The position numbers and the translations under genes are program-made. The notes beneath the pieces were generated by a model, which searched no databases, was not told the origin of the DNA, and was given only the letters and a program-made list of their open reading frames with translations. Below, one piece after another: positions 1-5,699 of a stretch of 5,699 bases of DNA. Each line of letters begins with the position of its first letter. Position 1 is the first letter of the stretch. The DNA lies in assembly GCA_017743275.1 (NCBI GenBank), contig JAGHZG010000131.1:1-5699 (forward strand), in the 5' to 3' direction. Source of the DNA: Chloroflexota bacterium. Its GTDB lineage: Bacteria > Chloroflexota > Anaerolineae > B4-G1 > DUEL01.

Positions 1-2113
1 AGAGGGTGACGGTGAGCACACTCCCCGCCTCCACCCCGCCGGTCAGGTCGTACCCCACCAGTCGGATGGCCTCCCCCAACCGGTAGTCCAGCGGATGGGT
101 GGGGGTAACCGCCAGAGGCCGCGGAGGGGCCACCCGTACCCGGAAGGCGACCGGCGCCTCCACGGCCTGCCTGTCCTCCCCGACCACCGGCAGCAGGGCC
201 GAGGGGTCTTTATCGTAGAGGCCGATCCGTCCGTCGTACAGTTCGGGCGCCGGGGCCCAGGGGGCGACCCGAACCCGGTAGTCGTCGCAGAAGGCCCGCC
301 CAACGGGCCAGAGGGAGGTGGGGAACCGCCCCAGGCCGGGGTAGGTGTGCCGTTCACCGATGCGGATGTTCTCCCGCCCCACCAGTTGGACGACGACGGT
401 GTAGTCCTTCTCCATCGGGGCCCGCGCGGTCCAGCAGGCGCGCACCGTCAGCACCTCCCCCGGTGCCACCGAGGGGCGGTCCGGGGCGGCCCCCAACAAC
501 TGCGCGGCCCCTCCGTAGGTCCACCGGGGCCCCGCCACTGTGCGGGAGACGGCGGCGGGGTCCCTCAGGCGCGGCCGGGCAAAGGCCGGGTAGATGACCA
601 GGACGGGGGTCAGCAGGTTGAGGAGGACGAGGGCCAGCAGGACCCCGCTCCGCGCCTCACGTGGCCAGGGGAGATGCTCCCAGCCCACCGCCGTCAGCAG
701 GGCCCAGGCGCCGATGGCGGGGAAGAGCAGTCGCCCATGGGGGGCCTCCACCTGGCGCATCCACTGGAGGAGGGCCAGGAAGACCGCCCCACACCACGTC
801 GCCGCCAGCAACAGGATGTCCCCGCGCGCCTGCAGCGTGCCGACTGAAGTCGCCCGTCCTGGGCCTTCGGCCGACGGTCGGCCTTCGCCGACCGTCAGTT
901 CCATCACTACAGGAAAGTCTGCGGTTGCCGCGTCAGCGAAAGGCTTTGTGCCGGGGGGCGACGCCTGGCACCAAAGGCGTCTGGAAAAGAGCGTTTCCCA
1001 CCGGCGCATGAATCTCCGTCCCCACCCCACCAGGGCCAGGACGACCAGTCCGCCCAGGGCGGCGTACACCCAGGCCGGATATTCCACGTGCCCCCAGCCG
1101 AACGCGCCCCAGAAGGAGCGGTACAGGCGGGGCATTTCGCTCAGCAGGGTCGCCAGCGAGGCCGGGGTCTGCCGGCCCCAGGGGGTCTGGACGTGGCGGC
1201 TGATGCCCAGGGGGTCGCCGTAGAGGAGCGCGTTGCGCCCGTACCACCACCCGCCGACGGCGACGGCGCACCCCAGCACAATCAGCGCGCGGGCCACCCT
1301 CTGCCGCGCCGTTCTGCCTGGGGACAGGAGGACCGCCCCCAGCGCCAGCGGGATCAGCAGCAGCGCGCTGGTCTTGGTGAGCGCGGCCAGGCCCACGAAC
1401 AGTCCCAGAAGCAGGGAGCCGCGCAGGTCGGCCCCCCGGCGGAGGACGCGCGCCGCGGCCCAGAGGGAGAGGGTCGCCATTGCGGCGGCCGCGCTGTCGT
1501 TGCTGACGATGCCGCTGATGAAGAGAAACTGGGGGGTAAGCGCAACCAGGGCGGCCGCGCTGAGGGGGATCGCGCCCCCGCCTCTGTCGCCGACAGCCTC
1601 CCATGCCAGCAGTCCGGTGGCGGCGACGGTCACCAGTCCAAAGAAAAGAGAGACCAGGCGGGTCGCGTGGATCGCCCGGGCCGCGCCCGTCCAGGGAAAC
1701 CGTTCCCGGTCGGTGTGGATGAGCATGTTCTTGTTGTCGTTGACCGTCCCTCCGGCCTGGTAGCCGAAGAAGGGGTTGTGCCACATCAGGGTGGGGAGGT
1801 CGTCGTCGGGGAAGAGGCGGCGGACGGCAGCGGCGACCAAGTAGTAGAGGGGTGGCTGGGCGGCCTCCTGGTAGGCGCCGCTGCGGTCCTCATCCAGGGG
1901 CGGCAGGCCGTTCCCCCCCGCCACCCAGCGGACGTAGGCATCGTGCCAGACCTCGTCGGGGGCTTCGTAGATGGGGGTGACAGCGCTATATAGGAAACCC
2001 AATACGACAAAGAGGATTTCTAAAACCACGAAGACGCCAAGAGGCGAGGATAGGGAAAATCTTTTTTCCCTTCGTGTCGTCGTGTCCTGGTGGTTTTTCT
2101 CTGATCGGTTCAT
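1..2113 (-). CDS. GT39/ArnT-like polytopic membrane glycosyltransferase with tandem C-terminal beta-sandwich domains (3' end beyond window)
   Basis: I translated this frame codon by codon. It is open from ATG (2113-2111) to the window edge, 704 codons without a stop. A basic N-terminal tail (1-24) leads into the first membrane helix (about 26-44). The first outer loop carries EAPDE (50-54), the acidic motif expected of GT-C enzymes, then AAQPPLYY (84-91) and a conserved-looking NDNKNMLIH (125-133). More hydrophobic helices follow at about 148-170, 183-203, 228-263, 272-290, 345-364, 432-451, 460-480 and 488-509. GDPLG (299-303) and PHGRLLFPA (457-465) are further family-style motifs. From about 530 the protein becomes soluble: one beta-sandwich-like domain (about 532-664) and the start of a second (from about 673). 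Such enzymes move a sugar from a polyprenyl-phosphate donor to an acceptor on the outer face; donor and acceptor are unknown here. Residues about 372-424 form an unusual low-complexity loop. The start overlaps the rsmG stop codon (ATGA). The family call is firm, the substrate is not. Confidence 0.85.
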   Translation of the reverse strand, partial: MNRSEKNHQDTTTRREKRFSLSSPLGVFVVLEILFVVLGFLYSAVTPIYEAPDEVWHDAYVRWVAGGNGLPPLDEDRSGAYQEAAQPPLYYLVAAAVRRLFPDDDLPTLMWHNPFFGYQAGGTVNDNKNMLIHTDRERFPWTGAARAIHATRLVSLFFGLVTVAATGLLAWEAVGDRGGGAIPLSAAALVALTPQFLFISGIVSNDSAAAAMATLSLWAAARVLRRGADLRGSLLLGLFVGLAALTKTSALLLIPLALGAVLLSPGRTARQRVARALIVLGCAVAVGGWWYGRNALLYGDPLGISRHVQTPWGRQTPASLATLLSEMPRLYRSFWGAFGWGHVEYPAWVYAALGGLVVLALVGWGRRFMRRWETLFSRRLWCQASPPGTKPFADAATADFPVVMELTVGEGRPSAEGPGRATSVGTLQARGDILLLAATWCGAVFLALLQWMRQVEAPHGRLLFPAIGAWALLTAVGWEHLPWPREARSGVLLALVLLNLLTPVLVIYPAFARPRLRDPAAVSRTVAGPRWTYGGAAQLLGAAPDRPSVAPGEVLTVRACWTARAPMEKDYTVVVQLVGRENIRIGERHTYPGLGRFPTSLWPVGRAFCDDYRVRVAPWAPAPELYDGRIGLYDKDPSALLPVVGEDRQAVEAPVAFRVRVAPPRPLAVTPTHPLDYRLGEAIRLVGYDLTGGVEAGSVLTVTL
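873..896. repeat. Perfect 10-bp inverted repeat with 4-nt loop inside the glycosyltransferase gene
   Basis: GACGGTCGGC (873-882), loop CTTC (883-886), then GCCGACCGTC (887-896) form a perfect hairpin. A smaller one, GGCC-TTC-GGCC (862-872), abuts it, and GGCCTTCG occurs twice (862-869 and 880-887, with C in place of the last stem base lost by one shift). The bases are translated as part of a loop (TVGEGRPSAEGPGR). No T tract follows on the minus strand, so it is not a standard intrinsic terminator. Confidence 0.75.
961..980. repeat. 6-bp inverted repeat in the same intragenic segment
   Basis: ACGCCT (961-966) and AGGCGT (975-980) are perfect reverse complements around an 8-nt loop. GGCACCAAAGGC (967-978) can alternatively pair imperfectly with GGCTTTGTGCC (942-952). 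Together with the hairpins at 841-852 and 862-896, this makes the 841-990 stretch unusually rich in palindromes for coding DNA. Confidence 0.5.
2020..2100. repeat. AT-rich element with inverted ends inside the glycosyltransferase 5' end
   Basis: On the plus strand AAAACCAC (2022-2029) is answered by GTGGTTTT (2090-2097). Inside these ends lie imperfectly matching arms built on a CACGAAGA-like theme: CACGAAGACGCCAAG on the left, and CTTCGTGTCGTCGTGTCC on the right as its near reverse complement. Bases 2041-2100 are 29/60 GC by hand count, against 44/60 in the rsmG block 2281-2340. Strings of this CACGAAGA type occur as dispersed short repeats in various environmental bacteria (from memory, not checked). 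The element is translated in the glycosyltransferase as roughly residues 5-32. Confidence 0.5.
2110..2113 (-). other. ATGA stop/start overlap joining rsmG and the glycosyltransferase gene
   Basis: The rsmG stop TGA (2112-2110) shares two bases with the ATG (2113-2111) of the downstream glycosyltransferase gene. No good Shine-Dalgarno sequence precedes this ATG, so re-initiation by ribosomes that finish rsmG is the likely route of translation. The overlap is seen directly; coupling is inferred. Confidence 0.7.
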
Positions 2114-2829
2114 TTTAGTGGGCGCTTTTCGGGCATGCCGGGGCGTCGGGGGTACTTCTCCGGCGTCGCGGCCACTTTGTCCACGATGACCAGGTAGCGG
2201 GTCTCCGCCAGGCCGTGGAGGTCCACCGGGACCAGTTTGCGCACCCGGCCGCCCAGGATGCGGATGGCCTCCTCGGCGGAGTGGACCTCGGCGGGGGCGT
2301 TTTCCCCTTTCTGGGCCAGCATGGCCCCCCGGACGCGCACCAGTGGTAGGAGGTACTCCACCAGGGTGGGCATCTCCGCCAGGGCGCGGGCGATGGCCCA
2401 GTCGTACCCTTCCCGGTAGCCCGGTCGGTGGCCCAGGTCCTCCACCCGCGCGTGGATGACCTCCACGTCCGAAACCCCCAGCCGGCGGAGCAGATGTTCC
2501 AGGAAGTCCACCTTCTTGCGGGTGGCCTCTAACAGGGTCAGGCGCATCCCCGGGCAGACGATGCGCAGGGGGAGGCCGGGGAATCCGGCCCCGGTGCCCA
2601 CGTCTATCACCCGGGCCCCGGCCTGGAGTTCCGCGCGGGGCAGGACCAGCAGGCAGGAGAGGGAGTCCAGGAAATGGCGAACCTGGACGCCTTCGTAGTC
2701 CGTGATGGCGGTCAGGTTGAACCGCCGGTTCCACTCCACCAGTTCCTCGTAGTAGGTCTGGAAGAGGGCCAGGTGGGTTTCTTTCAGGGTGATGCCCAGT
2801 TCCCGGGCGCCGCGGAGGAGTTTCTCCAT
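2110..2829 (-). CDS. rsmG: 16S rRNA (guanine527-N7)-methyltransferase RsmG
   Basis: RsmG (GidB) methylates N7 of G527 in the 530 loop of 16S rRNA using S-adenosylmethionine; in other bacteria its loss gives low-level streptomycin resistance. The 239-residue product has normal family length. It shows WNRRFNLTAI (33-42), HFLDSL (52-57), the SAM-binding glycine motif DVGTGAGFPG (76-85), LLEATRKKVDFL (99-110, motif II region with the acidic residue that contacts the ribose), WAIARALAEMPTL (144-156) and LAQKG (171-175). It ends in the typical TPEKYPRRPGMP stretch. The ATG start has GGAG at 2842-2839 with a 9-nt spacer, 3 nt after the upstream stop. The TGA stop shares bases with the next gene's ATG. 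The usual rsmG neighbours (mnmG, parA/parB) are not seen here. The product is complete and apparently functional. Confidence 0.97.
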   Translation of the reverse strand: MEKLLRGARELGITLKETHLALFQTYYEELVEWNRRFNLTAITDYEGVQVRHFLDSLSCLLVLPRAELQAGARVIDVGTGAGFPGLPLRIVCPGMRLTLLEATRKKVDFLEHLLRRLGVSDVEVIHARVEDLGHRPGYREGYDWAIARALAEMPTLVEYLLPLVRVRGAMLAQKGENAPAEVHSAEEAIRILGGRVRKLVPVDLHGLAETRYLVIVDKVAATPEKYPRRPGMPEKRPLK

Positions 2830-2832
2830 CCC

Positions 2833-4989
2833 CTATGGCTCCAGACGAATCTGCAGGTTCAAAAATCCCACGGCCAACCGGCGCGGGTCACCGCTCTGGA
2901 GAGTCGGGATCTCGGCAAGGGACCGTGCATAGGCGTACCGGAAAGAGACCAGGTTATATCTTCGCAGCAGTTCCCTCGGAATGGTCTCCCGGAACTCTAC
3001 AGGGTCGCAACTCTCAAAGGAAAAGGCCCTCCAGAGAGAACCGTTGACCTCAATCTCCATTTTCTGGTGTTCATCGGGCAGGCAGAGGGGAAAGGCCAGG
3101 AATTCCAGCACAGCCTCCCCTTTCCCCTCCCACCAAAACAGGAGGTCCGACTGCTCCCCTTCAGCCCAGAAGCCCCACTCCTCCGGCAGGGACCATCCTT
3201 TCAGGAACAGGAAAGGACGATGTTCTGCGGGGGGAGAGGCACTGCGAAACACGCAGATCTCACCGGGCCACGGGGAATCCTGAGGCGGGGGAGGGAAACA
3301 CTGAACGAGGCGAAGGCGGGAGGACTCCCTGGCCCACCCGTACAGGGTCTCGGCGAGGGGGCCATCCCGATGGATCAGTAGGTACTCCATCCCCAGTTGC
3401 TGGAGTTCCCCGATAGCGAAATCAAACCGGCCGTTCAGAAGGACGTCGGTGAGAGCGCCCAGATGGGGCGGTACCCAGGAGCCGTAACTGTGAATCAAGG
3501 GATGACGGTGAGAAAGCGACCCCCAGAGTTCGCGCGGGTTCCAGGCCATGCCGGTCCGGTCCAGGGAGAAAATTGCCCCGGGCGTCGGCTGTTGGGCCAG
3601 CCACTCCAGGGCCGGATGGAGGGAGAGCGGCTTCCAGACGATGGGGGTCAGGAGCAGGTCGGAAGCCCAGAGGACGCCCAGGCCCCAGCGGAGAATCCGA
3701 GGGGAGATACGGGAAAGGCCGTATCCTGCGGCCAGGAAGAGACCCGGGGCCGCGATAAACAGATAGCGGACCATCGCGCGGCCCCCCTCGGCAAAGGGTA
3801 GCAGAATCCAAAGGAAGCCAGGCAGAGGGAGCAGGTCGGCCATCCCCGGGGGAGGCTCCGGCGTTGGGAAAAGGGCGGGCTTCAGAAAGTGCCCCAACTG
3901 CCAGAGGAGACGATGGAGCATCTCCGCCTGGGGGACGTGGACCAGACGGGTGCGCCACTTCAGGTAGACCCCCAGGGAGAGGATGAGGCCAGCCAGCGTC
4001 GTCCAGGCCAGGGACGGGAGCAGGGGATGCCGATACCGTCGGGCGGCCAGGAATCCCCCCAGGCCCAGCAGGAAGGGGACCGGGCCCAGCATCCCCAAAC
4101 TCCCTTCCAGCGCCTGGGGGTCCAGAAGGGCCCGGACCCCCTTGCCCCACCACAGGTGGTAGGGAGAGGGAAGGAGCCAGAGGTCGGGGCTGGCCGCGTA
4201 CATGTAGAGATCGTAAAGGGAGGAACGGAGAGCGAGTTCCTGAGTGGCCCGGAGAAAAAGCATCCCCCAGGGCACACTGACGGAGGCTACGCCCACCAGG
4301 ATGGCCAGAGTGAATCGCTTCTCCCGCCACAGGGTCTTCGCCAGGAGCAAGACCACCGGCAGAAGGCCCAGCCAGAAGAAATAGAGGGAGAAAAGGACGG
4401 CGATTCCCCAGAGCCATCCCATCCCCAACCCCCACTGCCACCGAACGGACGACGGGGTCCTGGCCGCCCGCAGGACCAGAACCCAGAGCCACGTCAGGGC
4501 CACAAGCCCAAATAGTTTGTCTATGTGCTCGCACGCCTGAAAGAACTGGAGGGGGAAAAAGGTGAGGCTGGCCGCTGCCAGGGTAGACGGCATCGGGGGA
4601 ATCTCCAGCAGGCCTCTTGCGATGTGGAAAACTCCGGCGAAAATCCCCGCCACCGCCGCAAGGACAAGGAAGTTCAGGACGGCAATCCGGTTGGGGATAG
4701 GACAAAAAGGAATAAAGATCAGATTGACCCCCATCCAGTGGGGATAGAGAAAGAGGTTCAGGCCGAAAGGATACAGAACCTCAGGTGCGCGCAGGAACAG
4801 ATTTCCCTCCGCCAGGGCCCGGCAGTGGTGTTCCACGCTCCAGAGAATCTCCAGCGGGTCCCCGTAACTGGCAAGCCCTTCGGTCAGCCCCTTCGGAGGG
4901 AAGACCCACAGGACCAGAGCCAGAAAGGCGAGCCAGGGCACCACTCGTTCAGCGAAGCAGTGCCATTGTTGGGAGAGTTCTATCCGCAA
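2833..4989 (-). CDS. Polytopic membrane protein, GT-C glycosyltransferase-like, with soluble C-terminal beta-rich domain
   Basis: The product has 718 residues from a TTG start. A helix at about 17-31 is followed by an outer loop with SYGDPLEILW (41-50), whose acidic residues D44 and E47 sit where GT-C enzymes carry theirs, then LYPFGLNLFLYP (72-83). Further hydrophobic stretches lie at about 103-125, 136-150, 160-174, 188-217, 227-245, 298-315, 328-343, 388-400, 407-425 and 434-449. The part after about 455 is soluble. It begins with HPALEWLAQQPTPG (458-471), includes LGMEYLLIH (532-540), and ends in a beta-rich module (about 590-716) with IEVNG (646-650) and DPRRLAVGFLNLQI (701-714). I know this layout from uncharacterised bacterial membrane glycosyltransferase-like proteins; no substrate can be named. 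An in-frame TAG two codons before TTG rules out a longer start, and the next ATG (codon 86) would lose the first helix. GC is lower than in the flanking genes. It lies 40 nt after the PBP gene and 3 nt before rsmG. Confidence 0.8.
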   Translation of the reverse strand: MRIELSQQWHCFAERVVPWLAFLALVLWVFPPKGLTEGLASYGDPLEILWSVEHHCRALAEGNLFLRAPEVLYPFGLNLFLYPHWMGVNLIFIPFCPIPNRIAVLNFLVLAAVAGIFAGVFHIARGLLEIPPMPSTLAAASLTFFPLQFFQACEHIDKLFGLVALTWLWVLVLRAARTPSSVRWQWGLGMGWLWGIAVLFSLYFFWLGLLPVVLLLAKTLWREKRFTLAILVGVASVSVPWGMLFLRATQELALRSSLYDLYMYAASPDLWLLPSPYHLWWGKGVRALLDPQALEGSLGMLGPVPFLLGLGGFLAARRYRHPLLPSLAWTTLAGLILSLGVYLKWRTRLVHVPQAEMLHRLLWQLGHFLKPALFPTPEPPPGMADLLPLPGFLWILLPFAEGGRAMVRYLFIAAPGLFLAAGYGLSRISPRILRWGLGVLWASDLLLTPIVWKPLSLHPALEWLAQQPTPGAIFSLDRTGMAWNPRELWGSLSHRHPLIHSYGSWVPPHLGALTDVLLNGRFDFAIGELQQLGMEYLLIHRDGPLAETLYGWARESSRLRLVQCFPPPPQDSPWPGEICVFRSASPPAEHRPFLFLKGWSLPEEWGFWAEGEQSDLLFWWEGKGEAVLEFLAFPLCLPDEHQKMEIEVNGSLWRAFSFESCDPVEFRETIPRELLRRYNLVSFRYAYARSLAEIPTLQSGDPRRLAVGFLNLQIRLEP
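2839..2842 (-). promoter_or_regulatory. Ribosome binding site of rsmG
   Basis: GGAG at 2842-2839 lies 9 nt before the rsmG ATG (2829-2827), inside the last codons of the upstream gene. AGGGG immediately before the ATG is too close to serve as the main site. Placement within the upstream frame, with a 3-nt gap between genes, fits translation of both from one mRNA. Confidence 0.5.
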
Positions 4990-5030
4990 TCTCTACCTCT
5001 GCAATCCGCGATCTGCCATCGGCGATCCGC
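4981..5030 (-). repeat. Degenerate 7-bp tandem repeat (GCNGATN) between PBP and membrane protein genes
   Basis: Read on the minus strand from 5030, the gap splits into heptads: GCGGATC, GCCGATG, GCAGATC, GCGGATT, GCAGAGG, then the 8-mer TAGAGATT and a final GCGGATA. Five units are in exact 7-base phase. The array fills the whole 40-nt gap and overlaps the last base of the PBP stop and the first three codons of the next gene. Heptameric intergenic repeats are known from several bacterial groups (for example the STRR repeats of cyanobacteria); whether this one recurs in the genome cannot be seen here. Confidence 0.75.
4996..5000 (-). promoter_or_regulatory. Ribosome binding site for the TTG-started membrane protein gene
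   Basis: AGAGG (5000-4996 on the minus strand) lies 6 nt before the TTG at 4989-4987. It supports this non-ATG start, which is the first possible one after the in-frame TAG at 4995-4993. The site is part of the fifth unit of the heptad repeat (GCAGAGG), so the translation signal appears to be built from repeat sequence. Confidence 0.6.
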
Positions 5031-5699
5031 TACGGCTGAGGAGTCGGAGTGGGCCGGGCCTCGGGCGGGAGCGGGGTCAGCGGCAGGCCGAAGTACGCCT
5101 CCACCACCTGCCGGGCCATCGGCGCCGCCACCGTGGAGCCCTCCCCGGCGTTCTCCACCACCACCGCGAAGGCAATCTGGGGATTGTCGGCCGGGGCGAA
5201 GCCCACAAGCCAGGAGTGGGGGTCTTTCCCCGGATTCTCCGCCGTCCCGGTCTTGCCGGCGACGGGGATGCGCATCCCCAGGAAGCGGTGAGTGGCCGTG
5301 CCGATAGGGGCCGTCGTCACCCTCGCCAGCGCCTCCCGGATGACCGCCAGATGCTCCGGGGAGACGGGGAGCGTCCCCACCGCTTCCGGCTGAAAGACCA
5401 CTTCCGGCTCCGTCCCCACCGCGGCGATGCGGGCCAACACGTAGGGCCGGTACAGAGTGCCACCGTTGGCGATCGCCGCCATCATCCGCGCCACCTGCAG
5501 CGGCGTCACCAAGAGATCCCCCTGCCCGATGGCCAGGTTGACCGTGTCCCCGGGCCACCAGGCGGTTCCGGATGCCGCCTGCTTCCAGGCCGGGTCGGGC
5601 ATCAGCCCCGCCGCCTCCGGGATGCCCATCAGACCGGTGGCGACCCCCAACCCAAACGCCCGCCCGAAAGAGGGGAGCAGATGGGGGTCCATTCGGTCC
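5030..5699 (-). CDS. Penicillin-binding protein, C-terminal part of transpeptidase domain (5' end beyond window)
   Basis: The C-terminal 222 residues of a class B-type PBP are present; the frame stays open to the right edge, so the true start lies outside. Numbering from the Met encoded at 5692-5690, RAFGLGVATGL (11-21), SGTAWWPGD (41-49), LAIGQGDLLVTPLQVARM (53-70) and NGGTLYRPYV (76-85) are the conserved run before the active-site wall. KTGTAE (147-152) is the third catalytic motif (KTG), and SWLVGFAP (160-167) follows. The SxxK and SxN motifs would lie upstream, outside the window. The enzyme cross-links peptidoglycan stem peptides outside the cytoplasmic membrane and is the target of beta-lactams. 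It ends in a short Pro/Thr-rich tail and no PASTA domain follows. Whether it serves elongation (PBP2/PbpA) or division (FtsI) cannot be decided from this part. Its TAG stop (5032-5030) abuts a heptad repeat. Confidence 0.93.
   Translation of the reverse strand, partial: DRMDPHLLPSFGRAFGLGVATGLMGIPEAAGLMPDPAWKQAASGTAWWPGDTVNLAIGQGDLLVTPLQVARMMAAIANGGTLYRPYVLARIAAVGTEPEVVFQPEAVGTLPVSPEHLAVIREALARVTTAPIGTATHRFLGMRIPVAGKTGTAENPGKDPHSWLVGFAPADNPQIAFAVVVENAGEGSTVAAPMARQVVEAYFGLPLTPLPPEARPTPTPQP

Noticed and set aside
95..847. Plus-strand open frame of 250 codons antisense to the glycosyltransferase C-terminus
   Set aside because: Composition is typical of an antisense shadow in GC-rich DNA, and no Shine-Dalgarno sequence or domain supports it.
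862..896. Hairpins as an intrinsic transcription terminator
   Set aside because: No T-rich tract follows on either strand, and they lie in the middle of an intact reading frame.
933..1784. Minus-strand open frame of 283 codons in another frame of the glycosyltransferase gene
   Set aside because: The translation is Arg/Gly/Pro-rich without hydrophobic helices or motifs, while the overlapping frame that runs from 2113 to the window edge carries all the recognisable sequence.
1088..1993. Long plus-strand open frame (about 300 codons) antisense to the glycosyltransferase
   Set aside because: The product is rich in Gln, Gly, Arg and Pro with no recognisable domain. The opposite strand encodes a coherent membrane enzyme with family motifs, and long spurious frames are expected at this GC content.
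2027..2029. Alternative GTG start for the glycosyltransferase at codon 29
   Set aside because: It would begin inside the first membrane helix, and no ribosome binding site was found for it. The ATG at 2113 fits the ATGA overlap better, though I keep the doubt as a finding.
3422..4705. Minus-strand open frame of 427 codons overlapping the membrane protein gene
   Set aside because: Its composition is Pro/Gly/Arg/Ser-rich and no domain is recognisable. It lies wholly within the 718-codon frame, which has a start, a ribosome binding site and family-style motifs.
4981..5030. CRISPR-like or operator array
   Set aside because: Units are 7 bases, degenerate and contiguous without spacers, and no cas gene is present. 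An operator role cannot be supported from sequence alone.

Overview
The window is a piece of a GC-rich bacterial chromosome in which every gene I can support reads on the minus strand. In transcription order (right to left) it holds four genes. First is the C-terminal end of a penicillin-binding protein transpeptidase (5699-5030, cut by the right edge). Second is a 718-residue multi-pass membrane protein with a C-terminal beta-rich region (4989-2833). Third is rsmG, the 16S rRNA m7G527 methyltransferase (2829-2110). Fourth is a large GT39/ArnT-like membrane glycosyltransferase (2113 to the left edge, 3' end missing). No tRNA, rRNA, CRISPR array, transposase or phage gene is visible, and no gap between genes exceeds about 40 bases.

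The likely source is a Chloroflexota bacterium of the Anaerolineae type. This is inferred from three traits: the glycosyltransferase style (a polytopic core with an EAPDE loop, an NDNKNMLIH segment, a GDPLG motif and tandem beta-sandwich tails), the Pro/Thr-rich tail of the penicillin-binding protein, and the high GC. It rests on remembered family style, not on a search.

The genes look like one transcription unit. The gaps are 40 nt (PBP to membrane protein) and 3 nt (membrane protein to rsmG), followed by an ATGA overlap (rsmG to glycosyltransferase). Three of the four products act at or outside the membrane, on peptidoglycan cross-linking and probably on lipid-linked sugar transfer. RsmG is the housekeeping exception.

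The points most worth a second look are the places where repeats meet genes. A degenerate 7-bp tandem repeat fills the gap before the membrane protein gene and contains its ribosome binding site and TTG start. An AT-rich element with inverted ends encodes most of the glycosyltransferase's N-terminal tail. A palindrome-rich segment lies in frame inside the glycosyltransferase, in a loop between membrane helices. The 718-residue gene also has clearly lower GC than its neighbours. I found no convincing new defence or mobile system here.
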